Source: Sisyra terminalis (lineage: Eukaryota > Arthropoda > Insecta > Neuroptera > Sisyridae). From it: a DNA stretch of 64,000 nt. The translations under genes were made by a program, and so were the position numbers. Positions 11,831 to 22,826 of this stretch are shown piece after piece (within the stretch, counting starts at the first letter, position 1; each line of letters begins with the position of its first letter). The notes below the pieces were generated by a model that was not told where the DNA came from, made no database searches, and was given only the letters and a program-made list of their open reading frames with translations. The stretch lies in assembly GCA_958496175.1 (NCBI GenBank), contig OY292275.1:35169701-35233700 (forward strand). Direction: 5' to 3'.

Positions 11831-12180
11831 TATAAAGTAACTAGCTGATCTCCGGCAGACATTATCTCGCTAGTCTATATTATAATAGCTGTAAATAAAT
11901 AGGCTGCATTTTATTTATACTTGCAATAAGAAATTAAATTTTTATTTTATATGGCAGATAAATAAAGAAAATACTTATAATTTCTTTGGACTTATGTATT
12001 CTGTATTTTTTATGTGATTATGAACTCCTTAGCGCTTACATTTGAAACTTACTACTCGTGATTGTTGAAACAACACACTAATTACTAATTGTCACTAATT
12101 ATCATGGTAAAATTTCTTACCGATTACTAATCAGTCACAATCACTATTTGTTATTATAGATTGTTAATAAATCTAAAATA
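11831..12180 (-). mobile_element. LINE-like 3' end (possibly RTE type), minus strand
   Basis: The minus strand reads AGTTTCAAATGTAAGCGCTA ... ATAATGTCTGCCGGAGATCA, then GCTAGTTA. The plus-strand copy at 25440-25772 has the same blocks in the same order. A (T/C)GCNGGG(A)TCAGCTA end is a common 3' terminus of insect RTE-like retroelements. That classification is from memory and uncertain; the repeat pair is seen directly. Confidence 0.5.
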
Positions 12181-12280
12181 AGTAAGTACCGATCAAAAAT
12201 ATTCTTTTAATTATTAAATAATACTAATGAAAATGTTGAATTATTATCAGTATTAGCTCCTCGTTGTTATCTTTTTTTTT

Positions 12281-12441
12281 AATTGTTATTTACCGTTGCT
12301 CTATAACTTCCAAGGTTTATACCAACTCTAGGGTAAATAAAAATTCGTAAATCGGCACATATCGAAAACTTACTCGGTACGAGATTCGAATCCAATATTT
12401 ACCAGTTTTGGAGTGACCAACTACCGCTCGGCCACCAATAG
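12281..12441 (-). mobile_element. tRNA-derived SINE, copy 2
   Basis: Minus-strand copy. The B-box-like GATTCGAATC is on the plus-strand listing at about 12382-12391, and the A-box region CTCGGCCACC lies at 12427-12436. The tRNA-unrelated half and the ATAAAGC-like end (listed as GCTCTATAAC) are present. Confidence 0.75.
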
Positions 12442-12639
12442 AATTATTAGTTCGCTTTGATTTCTCATTACGATTCTATGATTGAAAAAAATGTTAAATA
12501 AAAGCATGTTAGTGAAACTTAAAAAATAGAGGACTCTTCCACGCTGCTGTATTAAAAATCAAAATTGTCATAATGATTGCCAATCTTTAACGTTGAAGGG
12601 GCACTAAAAGAAGAAAAAAAAATGCCTCTCTTAACAGCT

Positions 12640-12960
12640 CGTAGCTGCCCTCAATGTACCTATTATAACTTATCTTCAATAAATAAATTTTCCAGTTAAA
12701 TTTTGAGAAAAATCCTTATATCTCTGAAAAAATAGCCTAAAAATAACGATATTAGAATCCTTTGACAACCCGCAGCTTTTTTCACTATGCCTGTGGATGT
12801 GAGACTCTAATAAGTCTTCTGATTTGACAAAAACATATACGTATATGAATACATTGGAATGTTAACATTTCAAAATCATCAATAAGAAACTTTAAGATAT
12901 TTGCAACTTTGAACAAACGAACATTAATTTTTTTATACATAGATGATTGAAAACATGTTG
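12640..12960. repeat. Dispersed repeat R2, copy 2
   Basis: Second copy of the repeat at 9430-9725, diverged and with internal length differences. Confidence 0.55.
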
Positions 12961-13049
12961 AAATATCTTTCGGAGTTAAAAAAATAACAAAAAATATGAA
13001 ATTTTACTATCGATATCGGGAAACTTCTTTATACAAAGAGTATTACTAT

Positions 13050-14480
13050 CAGAGCTGATAGTCAAAGATACCTTGAGAAAGTTTCTAGATACTAGATAAG
13101 TTACTTTTTTTAAAAGTTTCCGAAGTAAGTTTAGGTAGGGAAGACCGGGTACAAAAGTAACAATTTGTACTTTTACCTTGATTTCTGGCTGGGTGTTATT
13201 ATTGCCATTAAATTAATATAACCACATATAAATTTAATTTATGTTCTTCACAATAGTAACTTTATTTATTAAATTATGGTGTGTTTTATATGAATAACAC
13301 AGAGTTAAAAAAAATTGTTAGTTGTGGGTCGAAAGTAACAAGACTGCTAAGGGTTGCTAATGAAAACATAGTACAAATCAAATCAACAAATTACTTATTT
13401 AAAGACGTAATGTTAATGATATAAACCAAATTCAGCATTTTAAATACTCAAAAAATATATATTTTAAGGAAATGAATCAATTGAGTGCCGCGACAACGCA
13501 TAAGAACTATTGCATGAAGAACTACCGACACGGAAATGTATCGAAAACCATTTTATTGAAGTAGATATCCATAAAAATATGATCTTAATAATAAAATCAT
13601 TACGAGGACAAAAGTAACATATTACTTTTGTACCCTAGGGGGCTATGTTACTTTTATCCCCATTCTCATTTTTAATAAAACGTGTAATATAACCTTAAAA
13701 CGGAACGTGCTAGACAAAAATGCATTTAAACAATGGACAATTTATCTAATCAAGAATGGATATGCAAACATTCGGATAGCTATGATCCTTTTACGACTAT
13801 GTTAACAATAAATAAGAAAACGTCGAAAAACTTACTTTTGGCTCGTTAAAACACATTACGTCCTATTATATAACCTAACAACGCACTGCGCACGCGTTGA
13901 TTTAATGCAATTGAGGGGGGTGCTCTAGGCTATCACCTGATGGCAGCAAAACGATGTTCGACCATTGGATAAACCTAGAAAGCGTTAGTTACTTTCGACC
14001 CGCCGTTACTTTTGTACCCAGTCTCCCCTATATAGATATCTAGTTGTTCTTAAAAACAGAAGTTAAATGCTTAAATTACTTTATAAGTTACTTTATAATA
14101 TACTTTTTTAATTACTATGTATGTATTATTTTTTGTAACGTATTAGGTAAAGTTGTAAGGTAATCAGATACTGTATTCTTTATCTTTACTATTTTAAAAA
14201 AAAGGACATTATGTATTTCTAACCCCCTACAACTACACACCACTTTAAAACTAATAGAAGATTAAAATAAGAAGTATAAATTGAATTTTATAGAAGAAAA
14301 CAAAATATAACTCTGTATCTCGATATCTAAGATATTTTTTAAGTTAAAGTTACTTTTTAAAAGAAATTGTATTTTGTAACTCAAAAATCATCTAAGGTAC
14401 AGAAAAGTAACTTAGATACTAAATAACTTTAGAGTTATTAAGTTACCTTAGAGATGCTCAGATATTTTTTTCATGCTTTT
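13050..14480. mobile_element. Foldback-family arm interrupted by a 0.9-kb element
   Basis: The flanks 13050-13137 and 14029 to about 14330 resemble the arms of 1773-2929. Shared blocks include AGATACTAGATAAGTTACTTT, the sequence around TAGGTAATCAGATA-type units, and ATAGAAGATTAAAATAAGAA followed by GTATAAATTGAATTTTATAG. No opposite arm of comparable length is evident, so this appears to be a half element or a decayed copy. Confidence 0.6.
13138..14028. mobile_element. TIR element with repeated ACAAAAGTAAC motifs
   Basis: The ends GGGAAGACCGGGTACAAAAG (left) and, inverted, GGGGAGACTGGGTACAAAAG (right) form terminal inverted repeats of about 26 bp, each flanked by TA. The motif (A)CAAAAGTAAC or its complement recurs inside at about 13608, 13621, 13650, 13988 and 14005, with TCGAAAGTAAC variants at 13339 and 13988. 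At 13608-13635 it forms a near-perfect palindrome. No transposase frame is visible. A related uninterrupted site in the arm of the 1773-2929 foldback (listed around 2840-2860) supports insertion at TTTAGGTA. Confidence 0.7.
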
Positions 14481-14790
14481 CTAATTACTTTGTTTATGGA
14501 ATAGGGTTCATGAACACAATTTTTTACCATTGTCTTTAAAAGTTTAGTTAATAGAAAAAAATGTCCTTACAACGATTCCAATTAGAGTTGATAGATTTGA
14601 ACATATTTTATTCCAACATATTATCTTAAATTTTGAATACTTCATTAACATAAAAATTAAAACGGCTACCTAAACATTAAAAACCTTAAACTTTCTAAAA
14701 CCATATGTTATTTTAATAAATTTTTTAAGCCCTCCAGGCAGCAAATATTTAAGGTAAAGGATAAAATTTTATAAATTCTATAAAAAAAAT

Positions 14791-14952
14791 TGTTAATATT
14801 TTTCAACACTTTATAAATGCCAAGGTTTCTAGTGACTTTAGAGTTAAATTAAAAACCGTATATCGAGAAATATTGAAAGTTTACTTAAAATGAAGAGTAA
14901 ACCCTGCATCTACCAGTTTGGGAGTAGCCACTTTGACCACTTGGCCATTAGC
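14791..14952 (-). mobile_element. tRNA-derived SINE, copy 3
   Basis: Minus-strand copy, more decayed than the others. The A-box region (listed as CCACTTGGCCA, 14938-14948) is clear, and the B box is degenerate around 14893-14905. Confidence 0.65.
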
Positions 14953-16095
14953 AAAACCAATTGTGTAAAAATAATTTTCAAAAACAATTCAATATTGTCA
15001 TTCTGTTATTAGGAAATAAATTTCTTATATTATACAATTATTTCATGTTCATAATTGCACAAAGAAACGCAAAGCGATCTGATATGTTAAGTAAAAGCTG
15101 TGCATAAATATTAAAACATTTTGCTATTGAAAAACTTTTGCTTTTCTTGTCCTCTTTTATCTATTAATATCATCATAAATATATTTTTTGCCTATTAAAA
15201 CATTCAAAAGTACAAAAAATGGAACTCATTGATTAAATAATATTTCTTAATTAAATGTGGTGTATAGATATTGTTATACTTTTTAACTGAAATTTTTGAA
15301 GCAAGGATAAGAAAAAATGTACAATTCATATTTTTATTTAAACGATTGTTTCAATGATGTTCATATGAGCTTTATTATTAACATAAGAGCAATTTTCCCG
15401 GTTCAATAGAAAACAATTTTTCAATTATGTCTAATATGTAGCGTAATTACTTAATTGTCTATTTAATTGTATCAAACTGTGCTGTTTAAATGTTTATAAT
15501 AACTATAGTAGATAATAGAATTTACATTAATCAAAACACAATTGACTATAATCAAAAATATATTTTCTGTTTTCAATTAATTTAACATTACTGTATTTTT
15601 TTATAATATTTTTGCAAATGCTTCCATAGGGGTTTGTTTTTGAATGATTGCGTGAAGAAAGAGTATTTCGGGAAGCTTTTATTTATGATTTTTGTTAAAC
15701 AAATAAACGTTGCGTAATGTGATAAGTCTCCATATGGCTTAAATTTGTATAGGATTATTTTGAAAGAGAAAAAGATATGTAATGTTAGGGTATAGATTTT
15801 TATTGTAAAATATCGGAGACAAATGTATCAGAAAATGTTGAATATGATATATTATTGTAAAATAAATAATTCATTGCAAATTTCCTCCGGAAAAATTCAC
15901 AATTCAAGTTTGAAACATTGATTTATAACAATCCTAAAATATATTTTTTTTAAAGCTGAAGTCAAGGAATCATATAAGCGCAAATCCTGTGATACTTGAT
16001 GATGTATGACTTTAATCTATATAGAGGGATGAGAATAATGTCCGTTATTTTCTTTTACGAAGGGTATTATTTTAAAAAGTTTTTTTTTCCCGTAT
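14953..16095. other. AT-rich stretch, nothing identified
   Basis: No gene or repeat recognised. Confidence 0.5.
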
Positions 16096-16285
16096 ATATC
16101 TACGTCGCCGTCGTAATATTTGGAATGAGGTTGAAAGCTTGGCCTACGGTCGCATTCTAAGTCGATCCGGACGAGGTGCCATCAATAACCGCGCCTTCAG
16201 CAATCCCTGGTGATGCTATAAGCTTTGCAAAAACATGTCCCATTTCATAACAGACGCGTGACGGACCATCCCTTATTTATTCCTG
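16096..16285. other. GC-richer island
   Basis: Balanced-composition block inside AT-rich DNA, with no convincing reading frame. Possibly conserved noncoding DNA. Confidence 0.3.
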
Positions 16286-18795
16286 TCTGTATGTTGTATT
16301 ACACTTTCGCAAAAGAAGTATAAACATATGACGTGTGTACTCGTGGCTTTTGTTACCATAGGTATACTGTTATTACTTCAATCGGAAAAGGTGCAAAATG
16401 TTTACTCTTCATCATATTTTATAGAAGCTATTTTTATAAAAAATAAGTATTTTATTTGTTTCCCATTTTTTTCCTTATTAAAATGTAAAGTTGTTTTTAG
16501 TACGCATGTTCATGGATGTTAAAAAACTTACAACCCCTAAATATAAATAAGTCGTGGGCCAGTTTGAAAAGACAGGGAGTGAAATGTATTTGTAGCCTTG
16601 TGCTGGGGTTATGTACGAATGGCCACCCAACTGCCGATCAGGGAATTGAGACGTATCCGCCACCCTCAAGCAGACGTGCCGGGGTGCAAAAAATGAACGT
16701 CGTCAATTTTTGAATTTAATCAAAATTTATAGCATAAGGGGATGATTCTTATTTAGTAGCTTCTTGTACATTACGGGTGCTTGAAAAATGAAAAACGCCA
16801 TTATCGTATTTGATAAGGATGGATACATTGAATATAGAGGGTCGTTATTATGCTCTATCTACCCTTCTTTGGATATAATTTTTATAATGGCGTCTCTAAA
16901 AAAATTTGTTTTCACATGAGAAGATATAGTTTATGACAAGTAAAAACATGGAAAACTTTAATTTACTAATGCATTTTTTTATTTGAATTCAGTTAATTTA
17001 AATTTAAAAGTCAATTAATTTTTATAGATTTTTTCCGTGAAATATATTTGAATAGGATCATTATTAGAAATCAATTATTGTTCATTTTAGTGCATATTGC
17101 GTCAGTTGGGTCTCGTGCCTGGGTCTTTAACTATCGCCTACACTTCACCAGGTGCAAAGGGCTATTATATCCGAGTGCTTATCGCACCTTCGTGATTTAT
17201 GGACGAGATGCAATTCTCGCTATTCTTGTTAAAGAATATACACTGTCCAACTAAATATTTCCAGTATTGTTAATGTATCTGCATTCTTTTCGATATTTTG
17301 ACCATTAAAATATAATGCTCGAATTTTACGTGTTAGTAGATACCACAAGAGAAAAATATTTTCTCGACCAATTAATGTGTTTCACCTCAGGAAAAAGAAA
17401 CCATGAAACAGAAAAAGGAAATTTTCCAGTAATGGCAAAATTTAATAAAAGTGTAGAATACGGCCTATAAGATGTATTATGATTGTGGTCTGGTCGTTTG
17501 ATAGCCATCTGTTTGGGCGCCACTATACATATATACGGTCCCTACTTGTTTAATAAATTTCTCATTTTTCTAATTATAATAAAACATTTTTGACACGCAA
17601 TAAAATATCGCAAACTTTATTAGAAAAAAGGAAGACTTTTATTGGAGTTATCGTACAGCAAAATTTCCAGGTATCTCGGATAGAAATACTAATATTTACA
17701 TAAATATTTTGGGATTGGAAAATAATTATAATTGATGATTTTTATGGTGTATGTAATAGAATTTTATCAGAGTTTCAACCACCAAATCGTAGTGATTAAT
17801 ATAAATGATGGATGTAATGATTCAGCATGTTTAACCTGATTTGCAGTTCACTTGAATATGGAATGTGGCCTATATAAAGAGAATAACATGGTGTCATTTC
17901 GGATAAAAGAAAGCTCTTTTTTTGTAATATTTTTTTTAACAAATGAAAAGTAAATGAGATTAAAAATAAAATTTTTATATTGAGGAATGATCAATTTAAA
18001 AAAAAGCGAAGACACTAATCTTTTTTTTTTTAAATTTATTACTTTTATATCAACATAAATAAAAATATTATCACTTCTGATTTACACATTTTTTAACAAT
18101 TTTTGACTTTTCAGTAACCCGAAAAAATATCACAAACTTAATATTGTTAAACTGAATACTACCATACAAACATTATAGTACATTGTTTAAAAAAAGTAAT
18201 AAGCAATTGTCTTTAATAACTTACAGTTCGTTTTAAAAAAAAAAAAATATTTCAATATTTTTGTGAATTATGTACATTGATAATCGGACGTAAGAATATT
18301 TTTGTTGAAAAAATAATAATAAATTCTTCATTCTTCTTCTTCACTGCAGATTTAAGGCACTGTGCTTATTATGATACCCATTTTTTCTTTGGTCTGTCTA
18401 CATTTCTTCCTTAACATTGCATTGTATCATCACCCATTTTGCATTAATTCTTCCGATTTAATAATATTTCCTATTATTTTTCCTTCATATCAAATATTTT
18501 CAGCTCTGTTCTTATATCCACCTATATCCACGTTTCTTATTTTATTAAGTCTTATGCATCCTTTTACTTTCAAAAAAATTTGCACCTTTTGTGCTTGTAT
18601 TCGGCTTTATTTTTTTTTTTGTCTTCGTCTGCTTTTTACTTCCGTATAAAAAGACTGAGACAGCAATTGTCTTTTAATATTTTATCGTATTTTTTACGTG
18701 TTATTTCTGCTTTTATTTTTTATTGTTCTACTGATAGTTTCACAGACTTGACTGAATTCGAGTTTCTTTTCTATGCCATTGTTTTTGTTATAGAC
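16286..18795. other. AT-rich stretch with two further GC-richer islands
   Basis: Islands at about 16545-16700 and 17085-17245 stand out by composition. Short frames cross them on both strands, but none shows a recognisable family. At 18320-18351 a TTCTTCTTCTTCACTGCAG tract looks like a splice acceptor, but all three following frames close within about 20 codons. Confidence 0.4.
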
Positions 18796-19042
18796 CAGGC
18801 GTCGGAAACCTACAATCCCTTATCCCGAACCTAAAGGCGCTTTAAATGCCAAATTCTTAAGTTTATACTATTCAAAGACATAGAAGTAAAGTCTTGCAAT
18901 AGGAACCGATTTCATCAATTGAAATGAATATATACATAAATTTGATTTTTTTTTTTAATTTTAGTGGTAGTAAATATGAGGCTCACTTTTTCCAAAAAAA
19001 AGTCAAAATTTGGTTTCTTTAATTTAAAGGTTCCCGACTATG
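18796..19042. mobile_element. hAT-like non-autonomous element
   Basis: The left end CAGGCGTCGGAAACCT and the inverted right end CATAGTCGGGAACCT form an imperfect terminal repeat of the CAG(N)GTCGG(C/A)AACCT kind common among hAT non-autonomous elements. Its centre has no coding sequence. A clear 8-bp target duplication is not visible, so ends and family are tentative. Confidence 0.45.
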
Positions 19043-19149
19043 ATCTGTTAAATCCCATCCATGATCAAAAAGTAAATTTTAAATTATTTTAATTAATATC
19101 AAAACATAATGAAGCTGTCAATTTTTAACTTTATGTACTTGATAAAATT

Positions 19150-19890
19150 TTAGATTAATTTCAAAATGCAAAAAAAAACCTTGAATTCAAAATGCCTAAA
19201 ACGAGCTCTAATTGGCCATTAAAATGATGTCACGGTTCAAGTCACTTTTAGAACATTCAAATCTGGCAGCGTTGCTTTTTCTACATTCTTTTTTATTCTT
19301 TTCGCAATTTTCTTGTTAATAGAATCCTAATATGTTCTAATATGGTATAATTTTCTTCTTTGTGGCTAAATTTTCATTGTGGATCAATTTATTCACGAAT
19401 TGAAAACAAATTAAAAACAAAGTCGAAATTGCAATGTTTCCAGATTTGACTGTAATAAAAGGGACTTGAGCCGACGTCACAATACGAAACTTCAAAATCC
19501 CATGGACATTTCCCTATGGCAAATGTACTTAATTAAACATAAAGGAAAAGATTGTTTAAATCATTTAAACATTATGTTAATGATTTAAACCATTACAAAA
19601 CTTTATCCTTAAGGAAAAATTGATAGTTTTTTTTAGGGTATAAAAACGTTTTAAATTGCGAAAAATTATGAAAAATATCAAATAATTAGTAAATTATTGT
19701 TGTTTATTTAAAAACTACTTAATGATCATATATCGGTTTCAATACGCGGACTGATGCGTACTGTGACATCACAGAAGACCAATAGGCGCATCCAGCGTCT
19801 TAGGACTCTCATTTGCTCATTAAAGTTAAAGCATTTTTGCTGCCAAAATACAAATTTTTCATAACAAAAAATTGGTTTTTCCTCATGTTA
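19150..19890. mobile_element. Probable THAP/P-type element relic hosting a MITE
   Basis: The left block around AATTGGCCATTAAAATGAYGTCAC and the right block (inverted: CCTATTGGTCTTCTGTGATGTCACAG) are similar to each other. They also resemble the subterminal regions of the relics at 27290-28150 and 45990-46450, which likewise have a GACGTCA core. No coding part is visible. Family membership is inferred from these end similarities. Confidence 0.4.
19234..19472. mobile_element. Long-TIR MITE family M1, copy 1
   Basis: Arms of about 60 bp (left 19237-19297, right 19408-19469) contain AAATCTGG(C/A)A(G)CGTTGC-type and ACAAAGTCGAAATTGCAA-type sequence in inverted order. They match the arms of 59687-59907. 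It is flanked by GATGTCAC (19226-19233) and GACGTCAC (19473-19480), an 8-bp target duplication with one difference. Eight-base duplications fit the hAT or P superfamilies. Confidence 0.8.
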
Positions 19891-20672
19891 ATAATGCCTT
19901 TAATCGATAAAAAAAGGTGTGCATATGGTCTATTCAAACCTAATATGGTATCTGTATAAAGTTAATACAATTGATTCAGTAGTTTTAAATTTTCGAAAGC
20001 GGATTGCAAAAGCTATTCCTGATTATTTTTTTCTTTAATAAATATTCAATAATTCTACTGTTCCAAAATCTGTTGGTATATTGAAAAAAGTCAAGAAAGA
20101 ATTAAATATTTACGAAAGTGTAGAGCTTTGAAAAGAATTTGATAATATATTAATAAATTTTCTATTTAAATAATTTGTAATTTATGAGTGAACAAAAAAT
20201 ATTTTCGTACAATAAAAATGTTAAAAAAAATGTCTCGAGCCACGTACAGCAGGAATACAATACAATAGTAAAATAAAATAAAAGTATTTTTATAAAACCT
20301 CATTCCTCCACCGGTTGAGTGATGCTTGACAGTTGACAGAAGCGCTAGTGTTTAGTGCAACAAAGAACACCGAACATGCTGAGACAAAGATCACTCATTA
20401 TTATACAAAACAATCGTCGCTGCGACATTAGAATGTGGATTATATTTTTGTATTAGGACTGAATACTTTATGTAAAACTCAATTCAACGTCACAATCTAA
20501 TCGAAATGGCAAATGTGCGGGCGGCTTTTGTGAATTCCGACAAACAACTTCCAGATTTACAGCCCCGATGAATGTAATTTTTTACTGTTGCAAACGTAGC
20601 GGGATTCGAAAAAACACACAATTTAAACACATTTTGATCTTAAAATCCATATGCTTTTGAATTTTCTTTCAG
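19891..20672. other. Mostly AT-rich, with a GC-richer patch
   Basis: 20290-20580 is GC-richer and has no convincing frame. The rest is ordinary AT-rich DNA. Confidence 0.35.
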
Positions 20673-20819
20673 GAAAATCCATTAATATCGTGGAATATAA
20701 GTTTGTCACCGTTGTGTCTGAAGGGATCTTCTTGGATACTTGTTGGGGGCGTTGTTGGCCTGGCATGTGGGACAGATATCATTACGAATTCAGATCATGT
20801 CATTTGTTTAGGTCCAGCG
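20673..20819 (+). CDS. Candidate internal coding exon, unrecognised
   Basis: A strong acceptor-like GCTTTTGAATTTTCTTTCAG precedes exactly 147 bases, and a donor-like GCG|GTGAGAAT follows. Frame 1 from the first base is open across all 49 codons and phase 0 at both ends. It encodes a partly hydrophobic peptide (CLKGSSWILVGGVVGLACG in the middle, ending DHVICLGPA). Frame 3 is also open; frame 2 is closed. The block is GC-richer than its surroundings. The hydrophobic middle could be a membrane segment. I do not recognise the family, and no adjoining exon is identified. This is the best exon candidate in the window. Confidence 0.4.
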
Positions 20820-21589
20820 GTGAGAATAAACCCAAACCAACGACACATGGTTTTGTCACATCCAACTCCCTTTTATAATACAATTTCTTTTCAAAATTTC
20901 AAACCCGATACAATTTTATCACTAAAATAAATTCACATATTACCTCCATACTGTTTTAGTAATTCTCAAATTGACAGCATAGTTTTTAAATGTAACCCAC
21001 CCTTAAAATTCAATCCTTAAATTTGGAAAGTGAATTAGTGTTAAATACCCTTAACATTTTGCAATTATTTTAATTGAAAATAAACGAAAATAATGCTTAG
21101 TCTAATGTTTAATAAGGTTGTCGTTGTCCCTATTATTTCACAGATGGCTATGGATTGTATCTGAAAGAAGGGGCTTTACATAATACTCTGCTCCCTATTC
21201 TATATTTTCGTATTTTTTTTTTATTTTTATGATTTTTTTATCTGTGATGAGCACTCAGTAATATATCAGAAGGAATTATATAATTCAATTTCAGTGTCAG
21301 TGTGTAATGGTGCTTACACAATTAATGCCGTTACCATAAAAAGGCGTGAATTGAAAGTTGATTTTTTTTAATAATTTTTCTAGTCTATAACAAAGTAACA
21401 ATTGAAATAAATAAATACAATAAATTGTAAGATACTTATACTATGTATTTTACCAGATTAAGATAGCCAAGAGTCGTTATTGTTGTGGTAGCAAATTCGC
21501 GCTACTCATCGCTATTTTAATTTGATGAGAATTTTGTTGCAAGTTTACTTCATTTCTAAGATGAAGCTCAATAGATGGAATCAAATGAG
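20820..21589. other. AT-rich stretch, nothing firm
   Basis: No gene recognised. A minus-strand acceptor-like tract lies at about 21160-21172, followed by 31 open codons of hydrophobic composition; this is not called. Confidence 0.4.
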
Positions 21590-21745
21590 TATAGGGTAAC
21601 GAGGGTTAGTTGGTGTAAGCTTAGATGCGGCCCAATGGTTGAGGGTGCTTCTTATCACACTTTCACAGGCGTCGACATTCGCTTGTGACGTCACAGGATA
21701 CATCACGTGTATTAGTAGACGATGAGGCAAGACGCTCCCCAGATA
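21590..21745. promoter_or_regulatory. GC-richer island with CRE- and E-box-like sites
   Basis: Contains TGACGTCA (21686-21693) and CACGTG (21704-21709) close together in a block far richer in GC than its neighbours. These are consensus sites for CREB/ATF and bHLH factors. A regulatory role is inference. Note that TGACGTCA also occurs in the THAP-type elements here, so a transposon origin is possible. Confidence 0.3.
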
Positions 21746-22826
21746 AGTTGCTTTATGTACCTACTATACATTATATTAGTGAATAATGTGATCGTTGAAA
21801 GTGGAGACGCTTTAATATTAAAACGAATACAAAACGTAATCCGATATTGAGGGAATCGCCTTGTTTGTACAAGAAGGATTCATTTTCCCGTAAATTTCGT
21901 GTTCGAATAGAGGTGGATAGTTTTTAAGTGAAAAGATTAATTTTGTTGAACAGGTTTGCAGATTTTTGTTTCGTGATTTGTTTAGGCTGAGACAGCACTG
22001 AACAGTGAAACAATCATTTTAAGCATTGGATGTTGATTGCAGGCCTTTCGTATTCTGGCTGCGTGCAATAAGCAGGACAATTGACTAACGAGACCTCTTG
22101 TCATTAGCCAACAGACATTGTTAGACTATTTATAGTTGACCATTCATGCACTTCTTTTCGTGATCGTAGCCCAATCAATTGCGTATCGATACAGATACCT
22201 TCGCTCACAATGGCTCACTGCAATTCTGTGTGATTTTTCAATTATTTTTGTTCGCTTGTCTTTGGCTTCAGTTTTTTGTTTAATTATTTATTTATTTGTT
22301 ATTGTTGGCGGCTTGTTGTCTTGAATTAAACGAACAAACCGAGAGCGCAAATTGAATTTCCTTCCAAGTCTTGATTTGTACTGAATTTTGTTTTTGTTTA
22401 CTTTTAATTTGATTTAAGAATGGTTCACTCCCGTCTTATATTTTTATGGTACAGTTACACCGTTAGATGAAATTCGAACTTTTTTCATATCAGTTAATTG
22501 CATTTCTCTAAATTTTGAGTAAAAACTATAACAATGTATCAAATATTTTTTTATCTGTGAAAATAAATAAAGAACAAAATCATTATACTTCAGCATTTCC
22601 GACTAACGTAAACTTAAAAACTTTAAAGAAATCCAATTGAAATAATTGTGATATAACATAATAACAAAGCAATTGATTTTATCTACATATTTTTTTTATT
22701 TTTTACTGAGCATTCGGTGAACTTTGTACAACATATAATTTATTTAGGAAAATTGTTTCTTTGATATCGATAATACAGCCCATTTTTTCATTAATTATTA
22801 AGATATAAATAAATACATATACATAA
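21746..22826. other. AT-rich stretch with a possible conserved block
   Basis: 22020-22420 is more complex in composition than its surroundings and carries several TAATT-like and ATCGAT sites. Its 62-codon frame has no recognisable family. No gene called. Confidence 0.35.

Noticed and set aside
18362..18834. Two overlapping plus-strand frames (95 and 84 codons)
   Set aside because: Pyrimidine-rich low-complexity DNA produces Phe/Leu/Ser-rich frames, and the end overlaps a hAT-like element.
20651..20930. The two ATG- or alternative-start frames across the candidate exon taken as complete small genes
   Set aside because: The splice-like boundaries fit better than a stand-alone gene, and the sequence beyond 20819 is ordinary AT-rich DNA.
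21160..21172. Minus-strand CCTTCTTTCAG acceptor followed by 31 open codons
   Set aside because: Short hydrophobic open runs after T-rich tracts are common here; no supporting signal.
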